In this document: in pieces, positions 32,813-42,034 of the stretch | Layout of the letters: each line of letters starts with the position of its first letter | How positions within the stretch are numbered: position 1 is the stretch's first letter | Assembly (NCBI RefSeq): GCF_900129285.1 | Contig: NZ_FQUW01000021.1 | Span: forward strand, 1-47,913 | Source: Desulfofundulus australicus DSM 11792 | GTDB taxonomy: Bacteria; Bacillota; Desulfotomaculia; Desulfotomaculales; Desulfovirgulaceae | Direction of reading: 5' to 3' | Length of the DNA stretch: 47,913 bases | Notes under the pieces: model-generated | Databases searched by the model: none | The model's input: the letters and a program-made list of their open reading frames with translations, nothing else | What the model was told of the DNA's origin: nothing | Made by a program: the position numbers and the translations under genes

Positions 32813-33671
32813 TCAGGCGTTCACCTTCACTCAATTTCTGACGCAGGAGGTAGAAAAAGCTGCGTTTTTTCAGCCGTATTAAACGGGCCCGGTGAGCCGA
32901 CTGCCGGATGAGCACCATATCATTGAATTCCAGTTTATAACCCTGCTGGCCATCTACCGTCAACATGACCTCTCCCAGTTTTGAACGGATAATCACTTTA
33001 ACCTGGCTGGTGGCTTTGATGACCAGGGGCCTGGCCCAGAGGGAATGGGGGCAGATGGGGGTAACCACCATCAGATCCAGCTCCGGCGTAACCAGGGGGC
33101 CACCTGCAGACAGGGAATAAGCCGTGGAACCGGTAGGAGTGGCCACAATTAAACCATCGGCGGGGTAGGTCGTCACAAGTTGCTCATCCACATATGTTTC
33201 CAGGAAAATAAGCCTGGCAAAGGCTCCCTTGGTAATAACCGCATCGTTTAAACCGGTAACCTGTTGAACCATCTGGCCTCCCCGTAAAACCCTGGCCTCC
33301 AGCATCATCCGCTCTTCAACGCTGTACCGGCCGGCCAGCAACTTTTCCAGGCCCGGCCAGAGTTCTGGAGCATCGATTTCCGTTAAGAAACCAAGGTGAC
33401 CAAAATTAATTCCCAGAAGCGGTATCCCCCGGGGAGCGGCTTCCCGGGCGCAGCGCAGCAGGGTACCATCACCGCCAAGCACCAGCATGACTTCAGCAAT
33501 CTGCACAAGCTGTTCCCGGGGAAGGCCCATTTCAGGGTGGCCGAGGGCACTGGCCGTATCATGGGCCATAACCACCCGGCACCCCCGTGCAGTCAGCCAG
33601 TCAATAATTTGTTCTACCAGGGGAGCAACCTCCTGCTTGCCCAGGTTAACCACCAAGCCGATGTTTCTCAT
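32802..33671 (-). CDS. nadK: NAD kinase
   Basis: Phosphorylates NAD to NADP, 289 residues. It carries the diacylglycerol-kinase-like [12 protein letters not shown] motif, [19 protein letters not shown] and the glycine-rich [12 protein letters not shown]. The ATG at 33671 has AGGAGTGAG upstream. It lies between tlyA and the methyltransferase in the conserved dxs-tlyA-nadK-argR-recN order. Confidence 0.95.
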   Translation of the reverse strand: MRNIGLVVNLGKQEVAPLVEQIIDWLTARGCRVVMAHDTASALGHPEMGLPREQLVQIAEVMLVLGGDGTLLRCAREAAPRGIPLLGINFGHLGFLTEIDAPELWPGLEKLLAGRYSVEERMMLEARVLRGGQMVQQVTGLNDAVITKGAFARLIFLETYVDEQLVTTYPADGLIVATPTGSTAYSLSAGGPLVTPELDLMVVTPICPHSLWARPLVIKATSQVKVIIRSKLGEVMLTVDGQQGYKLEFNDMVLIRQSAHRARLIRLKKRSFFYLLRQKLSEGERLNDF

Positions 33672-33714
33672 TGGCTCACTCCTTTGCCAGGACAGGAAGG
33701 CAGAGGATGTTTGT

Positions 33715-34536
33715 TCAACTGCCCCCGTTCAATTCTGCGTGGGCCCTGGCCACCACCAGCGGAATAGTCAAGGGAATATCTACCCGGTCCGGACCGTTCT
33801 TATCAAAACATACCAGGAACTCTATATTTCCTTCCGGCCCTTTAATTGGTGAATAATCCAGGCCGCGAACGCCCCAGCCCAGGTTATTTATGACACGACA
33901 AACAGCCGAGATAACCTCCTGATGCACCCCCGGATCGCGTACCACTCCTTTTTTCCCCACCTTCTCCCGGCCGGCTTCAAACTGTGGTTTGATGAGTGCT
34001 ACACCCAGGGCGCTACCGGTGGTCAGCTCCTGCAGCACAGGTAAAACCTTTTCTAAAGAAATAAAAGAAACGTCCACCACGGCAATATCCGCCAGGCAGG
34101 GCAGGTCGCTTTTTTTGAGGTGGCGAATGTTGGTACGCTCGAAGAGAACCACCCTGGGGTCATTTCGCAGTTTCCAGGCCATCTGGCCGTAGCCAACATC
34201 CACGGCAATAACCAGGCGTGCACCATGCTGCAGGGCACAATCGGTAAATCCCCCATGGGAAGCCCCCACATCCAGAACCACCCGGCCGGTAAAATCAAGC
34301 TGAAAACTGTGAATGGCTTTTTCCAACTTCAAACCGCCCCGGCTGACGTAAGGCATCCGCCCGGTGACCTCAATCCAGCTCGCAGGATTTACCATTCGCC
34401 CCGGCTTATCCACCGTTTGTCCATCAACCCGCACCTGTCCGGCCATTATGGCTGCCCTGGCCTTTTCCCTGCTGGGGAAAAGCCCCCGTTCCACCAGCAG
34501 CATATCCAGGCGCTGCCTGGCAATGGTCATGGTCAC
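33715..34536 (-). CDS. tlyA: TlyA-family rRNA 2'-O-methyltransferase
   Basis: 273-residue TlyA protein: an N-terminal S4 RNA-binding domain (residues 1-60, [20 protein letters not shown]) then a FtsJ-like methyltransferase domain with [16 protein letters not shown] as the SAM motif and the catalytic [15 protein letters not shown] region. Members methylate cytidines of 16S/23S rRNA. The start is GTG at 34536 overlapping the dxs stop (GTGA); the ATG six bases later is also possible. This is the usual neighbour of dxs in the ispA-dxs operon. Confidence 0.92.
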   Translation of the reverse strand: MTMTIARQRLDMLLVERGLFPSREKARAAIMAGQVRVDGQTVDKPGRMVNPASWIEVTGRMPYVSRGGLKLEKAIHSFQLDFTGRVVLDVGASHGGFTDCALQHGARLVIAVDVGYGQMAWKLRNDPRVVLFERTNIRHLKKSDLPCLADIAVVDVSFISLEKVLPVLQELTTGSALGVALIKPQFEAGREKVGKKGVVRDPGVHQEVISAVCRVINNLGWGVRGLDYSPIKGPEGNIEFLVCFDKNGPDRVDIPLTIPLVVARAHAELNGGS

Positions 34537-36446
34537 TGCACTCCAATTTTAATCCTGGTTTTTTTCCTGTGTGCTCCCAGCATCTTGATAACGGTATTAA
34601 CCAGCACTTCTACGGTCAGGCCGCAGCGGGCCAGCAGTATTTCCCGGCTACCGTGCTGGATAAACTCATCCGGTATACCCAGGCGAACCACCTGGACGTT
34701 ACGCAATCCCCTGTCTCCAAGCAGTTCCAGTACAGCGCTGCCAAACCCGCCCTGCAAAACGTGCTCTTCAATGGTCACCACCCGCCTGGTACGCAGGGCA
34801 TAACGGCTGATACACTCTTCATCCAGGGGCTTGATAAACCGGGCGTTAATTACCGCAGCCTGGATACCCTGCTGTTCTAAAAGCATGGCAGCCTCACCGG
34901 CCACGGAAACCATACTGCCTGCTGCCAGCAGGGTTACGTCGTCCCCTTCCCGCAGCACCTGAGCCTTTCCCACAGGCAGGGGGAGGATTTCTTCGTCCAG
35001 GGGGCATCCCGTACCGGCACTCCGCGGGTAGCGCACTGCCGCCGGTCCGGGATATTCCAGGGCTGTCTTTAACATGCGGCGAAGCTCGTTTTCATCCCCG
35101 GGGGCCATAAGCACCAGGTTGGGAATGGAACGCAGGTAAGCAAAATCAAATACGCCGTGGTGGGTGGCTCCATCCTCGCCGACCAGGCCTGCCCGGTCCA
35201 GGGCAAAGGTAACAGGCAGGTTTTGCAGGCAAACATCATGAAGTACCTGGTCGTAGGCCCTCTGCAAAAAGGTGGAATATATAGCCACCACGGGTTTCAA
35301 CCCACCTGCAGCCAGGCCTGCCCCCAGGGTAACGGCGTGCTGCTCGGCAATACCAACATCAAAGAACCTTTCCGGAAAAGCAGCGGCAAACTGATCCAGG
35401 CCGGTACCCGACGGCATGGCCGCAGTAATGGCCACTATACGCTCATCCTGCCGTGCCAGTTCCACCAGTGAGCGTCCAAATACCTCGGTGTAGGAAGGGG
35501 GCTGCCCCGGTTTTTTAATTATCCGGCCCGTTTTAATTTCAAAGGGACCAATACCGTGAAACTTATCGGCATTCTCTTCCGCCGGCCGGTATCCCCGCCC
35601 TTTGCGGGTAAGCACATGCACCAGCACGGGGCCCCGGGTGGCTTTAGCCTGCTGGAAGACACTGATCATGGTCTGAATATCGTGACCATCAATGGGCCCC
35701 AGATAGATAAAACCGAGTTCCTCAAAAAACATGCCCGGTACTACCAGGTATTTCAGGGAATCCTTTATCCTGTCTACCACTTTAACTACCCGCGGCCCGA
35801 TGGCCGGGATGCGTTTTAATAGTTGTTCCAGTTCCTCCTTACCCCTGGAATACATGGGATCGGTACGGAGGCGGCTCAAGTACCGGGCCAGCCCTCCCAC
35901 GTTGGGGGCAATGGACATCTCGTTATCATTTAACACCACGATCAGGCCTGTCTTATGGTGACCGGCATGATTTAAGGCTTCAAAAGCCATACCTCCGGTC
36001 ATTGCCCCGTCGCCAATCACCGCCACTACAGAGTAATTGTCCCCCTTCAGATCCCGGGCCAGCGCCAGGCCTAAAGCTGCGGAAATGGAGGTACTGCTAT
36101 GCCCGGTACCGAAGGCATCATGTTCGCTCTCCTGGGGTCTGGGAAAGCCGCTGATACCTCCAAACTGGCGCAGGGTATGGAAAACCGGCCGGCGACCGGT
36201 AATCAGTTTGTGCACATAGGACTGGTGGCCAACATCCCAGATAATTTTATCCCGGGGGGTTTGGAAAACCCGGTGTAAAGCCAGGGTGAGTTCCACCACG
36301 CCCAGATTGGGAGCCAGGTGGCCACCATTTCTGGCCACGGTTTCAATAATCTCCTGCCGGATTTCAACAGCAAGCTGCTGTAAATCATTAATATCCAGTG
36401 CACGCAAATCCGCTGGAGAATTAATTTTGGCAAGCAACTTTTTCAT
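34533..36446 (-). CDS. dxs: 1-deoxy-D-xylulose-5-phosphate synthase
   Basis: Thiamine-diphosphate enzyme that makes DXP from pyruvate and glyceraldehyde-3-phosphate, the first step of the MEP isoprenoid pathway, 637 residues. Motifs include the conserved [10 protein letters not shown] and [16 protein letters not shown], the TPP site [17 protein letters not shown], the [19 protein letters not shown] domain II, and the [20 protein letters not shown] end. The ATG at 36446 has AGGAAAGGTG upstream. Cotranscribed with ispA via the OLE/oapA segment; both serve isoprenoid supply. Confidence 0.97.
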   Translation of the reverse strand: MKKLLAKINSPADLRALDINDLQQLAVEIRQEIIETVARNGGHLAPNLGVVELTLALHRVFQTPRDKIIWDVGHQSYVHKLITGRRPVFHTLRQFGGISGFPRPQESEHDAFGTGHSSTSISAALGLALARDLKGDNYSVVAVIGDGAMTGGMAFEALNHAGHHKTGLIVVLNDNEMSIAPNVGGLARYLSRLRTDPMYSRGKEELEQLLKRIPAIGPRVVKVVDRIKDSLKYLVVPGMFFEELGFIYLGPIDGHDIQTMISVFQQAKATRGPVLVHVLTRKGRGYRPAEENADKFHGIGPFEIKTGRIIKKPGQPPSYTEVFGRSLVELARQDERIVAITAAMPSGTGLDQFAAAFPERFFDVGIAEQHAVTLGAGLAAGGLKPVVAIYSTFLQRAYDQVLHDVCLQNLPVTFALDRAGLVGEDGATHHGVFDFAYLRSIPNLVLMAPGDENELRRMLKTALEYPGPAAVRYPRSAGTGCPLDEEILPLPVGKAQVLREGDDVTLLAAGSMVSVAGEAAMLLEQQGIQAAVINARFIKPLDEECISRYALRTRRVVTIEEHVLQGGFGSAVLELLGDRGLRNVQVVRLGIPDEFIQHGSREILLARCGLTVEVLVNTVIKMLGAHRKKTRIKIGVQ

Positions 36447-36472
36447 CTTTCACCTTTCCTCATCAAACCGGC

Positions 36473-37060
36473 CTATTTACGTGTTGCACGCCCCTTTTTT
36501 CCGGTCAGGCTAATTTTCGTCAGTTGCTCGAATGCTGCCAGCACTTTGCCAGCCAGGAAAATTACATCATTGGCCCGGGAAATGGCTATGCGCTTTCCCG
36601 CTGCCTTGCCACCCACCGTAAAAGCCGCGATAAAGGCGGTAACTAGCATATTCAACAAGATCTGGTTGATACCCTTCCAGTAAAGCAGGATTTGCAGAAC
36701 CAGGGCAATGCCCAGGGCACCGCTTACCGTCCCGGCAATATCACCTATAACATCATTGCATATATTGGCCACCCTGTCCGCATTCCGGATCAGGTAAACC
36801 CCTTCCCTCGCCCCCCGGACCCGTTTGGCCGCCCGGGCGTGGAAAGGGGATTCTTCAGCGGCAGCTACTGCCGTACCCACTATATCAGCTATTATACCGA
36901 TCAGTATAATTATAACTAAAAATAGAAAAGATAAAAAAAGACTTTTAACTTTACCCGATAACAACTCGGAAAGCCAAAAAAACAATATGGCCAGTAAAAA
37001 AGAGGCCGTACTTACACCCAGTACGTACCGGCCTGAAACGGTAGATTTATTGTTTCCCAA
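36473..37060 (-). CDS. oapA: OLE-associated protein OapA
   Basis: 195-residue membrane protein, the genetic partner of OLE RNA. The N-terminus is hydrophobic with two segments (about residues 12-30 and 38-60), followed by a soluble basic stretch, then a third and fourth hydrophobic segment (GTVSGALGIALVLQILLYW and NMLVTAFIAAFTVGG) and a basic end (TGKKGRATRK). This fits the known OapA, which binds OLE RNA and brings it to the membrane. The start is TTG at 37060 after GAGGTG. It lies directly downstream of the OLE RNA and upstream of dxs, exactly the position reported in Bacillus halodurans. Confidence 0.9.
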   Translation of the reverse strand: MGNNKSTVSGRYVLGVSTASFLLAILFFWLSELLSGKVKSLFLSFLFLVIIILIGIIADIVGTAVAAAEESPFHARAAKRVRGAREGVYLIRNADRVANICNDVIGDIAGTVSGALGIALVLQILLYWKGINQILLNMLVTAFIAAFTVGGKAAGKRIAISRANDVIFLAGKVLAAFEQLTKISLTGKKGRATRK

Positions 37061-37061
37061 A

Positions 37062-37719
37062 TACAGTCACCTCATACGGTAATGGAGAAGAGAAAAGGTA
37101 CCCCGGGACAAGTGACAGCAATACGGGTAAATGTTGTGGCTTGAGGTCCAGCAGGTTTTCCCAGGCAGCCACCGGCTGTCGCCAGGCCGGCGGTTCCCCC
37201 TTCGGGCTGCCTCCGGGACGTTGCCGTAACCGGGGCTGGATTACCACTTAGACCACACTGCAATCCCCGTACTGCCCCGGTATTCACCGGACAGCCTAGG
37301 AGTTTTCCTCGACAGGATGGCCTTTTTCTAGCCTCTTTTGCAGCAACGGTTTCAGTCCGCCGCTACCTCTCCCTGGGCCCATGGGGTTATAAGGTAACGG
37401 CTACCGGTGACATCCACCGCTGCCACTCAAGGCAGGCTACACTGCACGCAGCTTTCACCACGTGCAGGTTCACACCCCAAGCCATAGTACGGCATTTCTG
37501 CTTTCCCACGCACTTGGGTCTCCGCGGAGTAAGGGTCCACGCCCGCATGCCTTTGCGGCTCGCCCTTACTCCTTAACTCCCAGTACCAGCCCCCGACTGG
37601 GCGTCAGCAGCCAGCACCAGGAACTTCATCGATGTGCCCGCGACGGATTTTTAGGCCCGTCTTCAAAAAAGGCATACCTGACTAGGATACTGCGTCACCT
37701 ATCCCATTTTTGTTTCTGG
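37062..37719 (-). ncRNA. ole: OLE RNA (ornate, large, extremophilic)
   Basis: Large structured non-coding RNA of about 650 nt on the minus strand. It fills the gap between ispA and oapA, and this neighbourhood (ispA, OLE, oapA, dxs, tlyA, nadK, argR, recN) is the one in which OLE RNA was first described. The segment has stop codons in all frames of useful length but shows perfect stems: GGAGTAAGGG 37526-37535 with CCCTTACTCC 37563-37572, CTGCACG 37442-37448 with CGTGCAG 37461-37467, and CCGGT/ACCGG at 37277-37290. OLE RNA associates with the membrane via OapA and is linked to stress tolerance (short-chain alcohols, cold, magnesium). The 5' end is placed just after a sigma-A-like promoter; the 3' end is placed before the oapA ribosome site, and both are estimates. 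A covariance search would settle it. Confidence 0.92.
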
Positions 37720-37725
37720 AATTGC

Positions 37726-37755
37726 ATTATAACATAAGCCCGGAATCGAAAGCAA
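37726..37755 (-). promoter_or_regulatory. Sigma-A-like promoter for OLE RNA
   Basis: On the minus strand TATAAT (37726-37731) is a perfect -10. TTGCTT (37750-37755) lies 18 bases upstream as a weak -35. It would start transcription about base 37719, just before the first conserved stems, so OLE RNA may be made independently of the ispA transcript. Confidence 0.6.
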
Positions 37756-37858
37756 ATGGAACTGCTAACCCCCAGGAGGATCCCCGGTTAACAATTGCCT
37801 GCCACCAACATATAAAACGTCCAAAGGTCACTTAAGCACTTGAAATCTCCATAAAACT

Positions 37859-38749
37859 CTAAAAATCCCGCGTAGCTACAAACCGGGCCAGCTCCCGTAA
37901 AAAACCGGCCCGTTCGTCAAACAGCTCAAGGGCGGCAAGGGCTTCCTCCACCGCTTCCTTCGCCCTGGCCCTGGCCATATCCAGCCCGAACAAAGCAGGG
38001 TAGGTGGCCTTTTTATTTCTTTTATCGCTGCCCACGGGTTTGCCCAGCCTGGCCGGATCACCCTCCACATCCAGGATATCGTCCTGGATTTGAAAAGCCA
38101 GGCCCAGATTTTCAGCATAAGCAGTCAGGGCCTCCAGCTGCTTTTCCCCCGCACCGGCCAGAATGGCTCCTGCCCGTACGGATACCCGGTACAGCGCACC
38201 GGTTTTATGGCGGTGGATGTATTCCAGGGTGGCGGCATCTACAGTATCATCGGTAGCCAGGGTATCCACCACCTGCCCGCCGATGAGGCCGGGAGTGCCG
38301 GCGGCTACCGCTACTTCCCCGATAACCTGTATCACCCTCTCCACCGGGGCCAGCTGTTCCCGGGCATTCCGGGCAAGAAGGGCAAAGGCGTGGGTGAGCA
38401 GGGCATCTCCGGCCAGGATGGCTATTGCCTCGCCGAAAACACGATGACAGGTGGGCTTTCCCCGCCGGAAATCATCGTTGTCCATAGCCGGCAGGTCATC
38501 ATGGATTAAAGAATAGGTGTGGATCAGCTCCAGGGCACAGGCCGCGGGCAACACTTTTACCGGGTCTCCACCCACCGTTTCAGCCGCCGCCAGGACCAGT
38601 ACCGGTCTGAGCCGTTTACCCCCGGCAAAAAGGCTGTAGCGCATAGCCCGGTGAATTACCGGCGGGTACGCATCCTCCGGAGGTAAGAATTCATCCAGTG
38701 CCCGGTCCACCAGGGCTGCCCTGGCTTTCAGTTCGGCTAGAAAATCCAA
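37859..38749 (-). CDS. ispA: Polyprenyl (farnesyl) diphosphate synthase
   Basis: Prenyltransferase making farnesyl diphosphate from DMAPP and IPP, 296 residues. The first aspartate-rich motif DDLPAMDNDDFRRGKPTCH and the second QIQDDILDVEGD are intact. The SLFAGGKRLRPVLVLA substrate motif precedes them. The start is TTG at 38749 behind GGAAGGAG, four bases after xseB. It is the gene immediately upstream of OLE RNA, and with dxs it links the operon to isoprenoid synthesis. Confidence 0.95.
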   Translation of the reverse strand: MDFLAELKARAALVDRALDEFLPPEDAYPPVIHRAMRYSLFAGGKRLRPVLVLAAAETVGGDPVKVLPAACALELIHTYSLIHDDLPAMDNDDFRRGKPTCHRVFGEAIAILAGDALLTHAFALLARNAREQLAPVERVIQVIGEVAVAAGTPGLIGGQVVDTLATDDTVDAATLEYIHRHKTGALYRVSVRAGAILAGAGEKQLEALTAYAENLGLAFQIQDDILDVEGDPARLGKPVGSDKRNKKATYPALFGLDMARARAKEAVEEALAALELFDERAGFLRELARFVATRDF

Positions 38750-38753
38750 AATA

Positions 38754-39011
38754 TTACTCCTTCCTCTCGGAATTTAGCAGATCAACCAGACTGGGATCGT
38801 AATCTCTCAACACCGGCTCGCCTTTATCACCGGCGGTAAGGATGGAAATTCGTTCCTCCGCTTTCTCCAGCTCCTGATGGCAAAAGCGCGTCAGGGTAAT
38901 CCCCTCCCCAAATAGGGCCAGGGATTTTTCCAGGGGTAATTGTCCTTCTTCCAGCTCCCGCACCACTGCTTCCAGCCTGGCCAGCGCTTCTTCAAAGGTC
39001 AGTTTTTTCAT
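38754..39011 (-). CDS. xseB: Exonuclease VII small subunit
   Basis: 85-residue helical subunit of exonuclease VII. The family pattern [20 protein letters not shown], then [13 protein letters not shown] is clear. An ATG at 39017 directly follows GAGGT, so the second ATG at 39011 is better spaced. Its partner xseA is about 3 kb upstream, separated by folD, fchA and the radical SAM gene, rather than adjacent as in most Firmicutes. Confidence 0.93.
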   Translation of the reverse strand: MKKLTFEEALARLEAVVRELEEGQLPLEKSLALFGEGITLTRFCHQELEKAEERISILTAGDKGEPVLRDYDPSLVDLLNSERKE

Positions 39012-39062
39012 GGCCATACCTCACTTTTGCAGCCGGCATGCGGTACTTCCCGCTTTGCCGGA

Positions 39063-40034
39063 CTATGGCTCGCAGGGAAACCTTTTCCGCAGTGCCGGGC
39101 CATTCAAATAGTCGCATAACCGCCCCTGCCAGGTATCCAGTTCCTCCAGCCGGGCCTCGATCCTCTGTTTCACCTGCCACCAGCTCACTCCCCAGTTGGA
39201 GAAGAGCACCCGGTCGTAGGGTCCGCGGCCCACCAGGCGCTGAATGACAATATCGGGGTGCAGGTATTCCAGAAACGTTACCACCCGGTCCACATATTCC
39301 TCCAGGGGAATGATGCTAAACTCCCCGCGCTGGTACATTTCTCCCAGTACCGTATCCCGGACAACATAGAGGGAATGCAATTTTACATACTGGACCTGCA
39401 GGGCGGAAAGAATCTTGGCGTTTTCAATCACATCAACCATATCATCCCAGGGCAGGTTGAGAATCAGGTGAACGCATATTTCCAGCTTCCTCTTCTTGAT
39501 GCGCTGTACCGCGTCGATAAATTCGGCCAGGGTATGACCGCGGTTCACCCGCAACAGCGAATGGTAGTTAACTGTTTGCAGTCCCAGCTCGATGTCCATG
39601 ACCAGGTTTTTCTCCTGCCCTATCTCATCCAGAAAGTCCAGGTACCGGTCGGTAATACAGTCCGGACGTGTGGAAATAGAAATGCCCACCATATCTTCCC
39701 CTGCGGCAGCAGCCAGCACATATTTCTGGAAATTGTCAAAGGGCAGGTAAGTGTTGGTAAAAGATTGAAAGTAAGCAATGAATTTATCGGCCTTGTAGCG
39801 CCTGCGGAAAAAATCCCGGTTGGCGGCCAGCTGTTCTTCCACCGAAAGGCTGCTGGGCAGGCATTCAAAACCCGCTCCCTCTTCGTCGCAGAAAATGCAG
39901 CCGCCGGTACCGATGGTGCCGTCCCGGTTGGGACAGGTCCCGGGGAGGTTAATGGGCAATTTGTAAACCTTACCCCCGAATTTTTCCTTCAAAAAATCCG
40001 AATAGACCCGGTAACGGGGCCGGGTTGCGGGCAT
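39063..40034 (-). CDS. TIGR01212/YhcC-type radical SAM protein
   Basis: 323-residue radical SAM enzyme of the YhcC (TIGR01212) type. The cluster motif has the unusual form C-x12-C-x2-C: CPNRDGTIGTGGCIFC at residues 33-48. Further conserved parts are the IAYFQSFTNTY segment and GLQTVNYHSLLRVNRGH. The substrate of this family is not established in general. The ATG at 40034 has AGGAGG upstream. It stands between the xseB-ispA group and the small plus-strand ORF and may start the xseB-ispA transcript. Confidence 0.88.
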   Translation of the reverse strand: MPATRPRYRVYSDFLKEKFGGKVYKLPINLPGTCPNRDGTIGTGGCIFCDEEGAGFECLPSSLSVEEQLAANRDFFRRRYKADKFIAYFQSFTNTYLPFDNFQKYVLAAAAGEDMVGISISTRPDCITDRYLDFLDEIGQEKNLVMDIELGLQTVNYHSLLRVNRGHTLAEFIDAVQRIKKRKLEICVHLILNLPWDDMVDVIENAKILSALQVQYVKLHSLYVVRDTVLGEMYQRGEFSIIPLEEYVDRVVTFLEYLHPDIVIQRLVGRGPYDRVLFSNWGVSWWQVKQRIEARLEELDTWQGRLCDYLNGPALRKRFPCEP

Positions 40035-40157
40035 GGTTCATACCTCCTGGCCCTTATCTTACCACAAACATACGGCAGCGCAAAGACCTGTGCGCCTGCA
40101 GGCCAATTGACAGGCTAAACGGCCCCTGGTTATCGTATGAGTAAGGAGGGTGAAAAT

Positions 40158-40292
40158 ATGTCCCGGGTAGAGGAACTGGTACGGGCAATTGAAGAGCTTT
40201 CCCTGGAAGAACAAAAGCAATTATTTGATCAACTGGCGGATCTGCTGGACCTGCTGGGCTGGATCAAGCTAAATGAGGTGACGTTTTTTTAG
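40158..40292 (+). CDS. Short acidic helical protein, 44 residues
   Basis: Unrecognised ORF on the plus strand, opposite to all neighbours. The sequence starts MSRVEELVRAIEELSLEEQK and goes on as a leucine- and acid-rich helix before ending NEVTFF. It has an excellent ribosome site (AAGGAGGGTG, about 6 bases before ATG at 40158). It resembles the N-terminal helices of small antitoxin-like or DUF2281-like proteins, but no toxin partner is next to it. It lies in the 380-base gap between the radical SAM gene and fchA. Confidence 0.6.
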   Translation: MSRVEELVRAIEELSLEEQKQLFDQLADLLDLLGWIKLNEVTFF

Positions 40293-40414
40293 CCCGGCAG
40301 ATGCGGTCGTAAAATTATAAAACAGAAAGCGGCAGCATCCAGCAGCATCTAATAGCCAGCGGGCCCGCCTGTTACCGGCGGACCCGCCTGTCCTGAAATG
40401 CGGAAGAATGTTCT

Positions 40415-41047
40415 TTATTTCATTCTTTCCTGGACAACGGCGACGGCAGAATCCTTCAACCGTCTGGCCTCGGAAACAATCCTTTCTTTTTCCTCCAGGA
40501 TACTCCTGACGTAATCCCCGTCTTTAATCATGGGAATATTGATGTCGGCACTCAAAAGGACTGCATTGATGGCTGCTTCACACACATAGGCAGCCACGCC
40601 CGCGTCACTGATGGCCATTTTATTACCAATCCTGGCCAGTCGCTCGGTAATCTGCAGGGCCTCCAGGAGGGTACGGGCCACCTCCATAGGAGTGTCAGTG
40701 GCCGTTTTCAAGGCCTTCTGCATCAGTTCGTCCCGCCTGGCTTTCTCCTCCTCAGTATTTTTGGGCATCCGGTAAACTTCCATGAACTTGCCGAAGGCGG
40801 CGATATCGGCTGCCACCAGTTTTTCCAGCTTATTCATGATAAAGTAGGCCGCACCGGTAATTTCCTTGACCTGGGGTTCCACGTCTGCAAACTTGGGCTT
40901 GCCCACGGTAAGGTTTCCCACCATGGCCGTCATGGCTACCCCCAGAGCACCCACCATGGCAGAAACGCTGCCCCCGCCGGGAGTGGGGGCATCCGATGCC
41001 GCCACTGCCAGGATCTTGCGGAAAGAGGAATCAAAAATTTCACTCAT
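40415..41047 (-). CDS. fchA: Methenyltetrahydrofolate cyclohydrolase FchA family
   Basis: 210-residue helical enzyme of the formimino-THF cyclodeaminase/methenyl-THF cyclohydrolase family. Landmarks are the APTPGGGSVSAMVGALGVAM glycine-rich N-terminus and the ISDAGVAAYVCEAAI segment. FchA interconverts 5,10-methenyl-THF and 10-formyl-THF. The better start is ATG 41047 after AAGGAGGTG. It follows folD by 13 bases; FolD provides the neighbouring dehydrogenase step, so both act in the same one-carbon route (Wood-Ljungdahl methyl branch or serine/glycine C1 supply). Confidence 0.9.
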   Translation of the reverse strand: MSEIFDSSFRKILAVAASDAPTPGGGSVSAMVGALGVAMTAMVGNLTVGKPKFADVEPQVKEITGAAYFIMNKLEKLVAADIAAFGKFMEVYRMPKNTEEEKARRDELMQKALKTATDTPMEVARTLLEALQITERLARIGNKMAISDAGVAAYVCEAAINAVLLSADINIPMIKDGDYVRSILEEKERIVSEARRLKDSAVAVVQERMK

Positions 41048-41060
41048 CCGGTACACCTCC

Positions 41061-41912
41061 TTAAATTTTCCCCTGCAGCCTGATGGCCTTTAACACGTTC
41101 TTTTGAATTAATACCGTGGTCAGGCTGCCCACACCGCCGGGCACAGGAGTAATGGCCCCGGCTACTTCCTTGGCGTTTTCAAAGTCCACGTCACCGCAAA
41201 TGCCGCCCTCCACCTGGTTGATACCCGCGTCAACCACTACAGCACCGGGTTTGATCATGTCGGCCTTGATCATCCTGGGCTTGCCGACAGCAGCAATAAG
41301 GATATCGGCCTGGCGGGTATGGTAGGCCAGATCAGCGGTTTTGGTATGGCAAACGGTTACGGTGGCATTCTGGTTGAGCATCATAAAGATGAGAGGTTTG
41401 CCGACCGTTTCGCCACGGCCTACTATGACAGCATTTTTCCCCTTGATCTCGATGCCGCTGCGGAGCATGATTTCAATGCAGCTCTGGGGGGTGGCGGGGA
41501 ACAAGCCATCCCCACCGCTTAAGATGTAACCGCGGTTAATAGGATGGACGCCGTCCACGTCCTTTTTCGGTGATACAGCCTCCAGCACCCGCTGCTTGTT
41601 TATGTGCTTGGGCAGGGGCAGTTCAATCATAATCCCGTGCACACTGTCGTCCTTGTTCAAGCGGTCGATGAGGGCCAGGATTTCTTCCTCGGGCACATTG
41701 CCGGGCAGGGTGAAAAGCTCGAAATCGATGCCCACATTGGAACAGGATTTTTCCTTTGACCGGGCATAAACCACGGATGCCGGATCGTCGCCGGCCAGGA
41801 CCACGGCCAGCTTGGGAACTATACCCTGCTCCCTCAACCGGGCCACTTCAGCCTTCACTTCTTCCCTGATTTCTGCCGCTACCTTTTTCCCATCAATAAG
41901 TGTCGCTGCCAT
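41061..41912 (-). CDS. folD: Methylene-THF dehydrogenase/methenyl-THF cyclohydrolase FolD
   Basis: Bifunctional C1 enzyme, 283 residues. Conserved parts include the VVLAGDDPASVVYARSKEK catalytic region with the K56-type lysine and GIMIELPLPKHIN. The NADP-binding VGRGETVGKPL and the terminal TPVPGGVGSLTTVLI are also present. The ATG at 41912 has GGGGGAGG upstream. Here it lies after xseA rather than before it. Confidence 0.95.
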   Translation of the reverse strand: MAATLIDGKKVAAEIREEVKAEVARLREQGIVPKLAVVLAGDDPASVVYARSKEKSCSNVGIDFELFTLPGNVPEEEILALIDRLNKDDSVHGIMIELPLPKHINKQRVLEAVSPKKDVDGVHPINRGYILSGGDGLFPATPQSCIEIMLRSGIEIKGKNAVIVGRGETVGKPLIFMMLNQNATVTVCHTKTADLAYHTRQADILIAAVGKPRMIKADMIKPGAVVVDAGINQVEGGICGDVDFENAKEVAGAITPVPGGVGSLTTVLIQKNVLKAIRLQGKI

Positions 41913-41942
41913 ATTTGGCCTCCCCCTTTTACATTTTCTCTG

Positions 41943-41975
41943 TTAAAAATAACCTGGTATGGAAACCTGGTTATT
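41943..41975 (-). terminator. Weak terminator-like hairpin after xseA
   Basis: AATAACC (41948-41954) and GGTTATT (41969-41975) pair, and on the minus strand TTTAACA follows. It lies between the xseA stop and the folD start and would partly separate the two transcription units. Confidence 0.4.
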
Positions 41976-42034
41976 ACCTGCCATTTACAACCTGTTTTCA
42001 GGAGCCTTCCCGGGACGCAAAAATTACCGGCTCC

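Noticed and set aside
37062-37719. Group I/II intron or RNase P RNA at this position
   Set aside because: No reverse transcriptase or intron domain V motif, and no RNase P conserved core; gene context points to OLE RNA.
37462-37737. Plus-strand ORF and other short ORFs inside 37062-37740
   Set aside because: They lie within the OLE RNA, lack ribosome sites, and have low-complexity, stem-derived composition.
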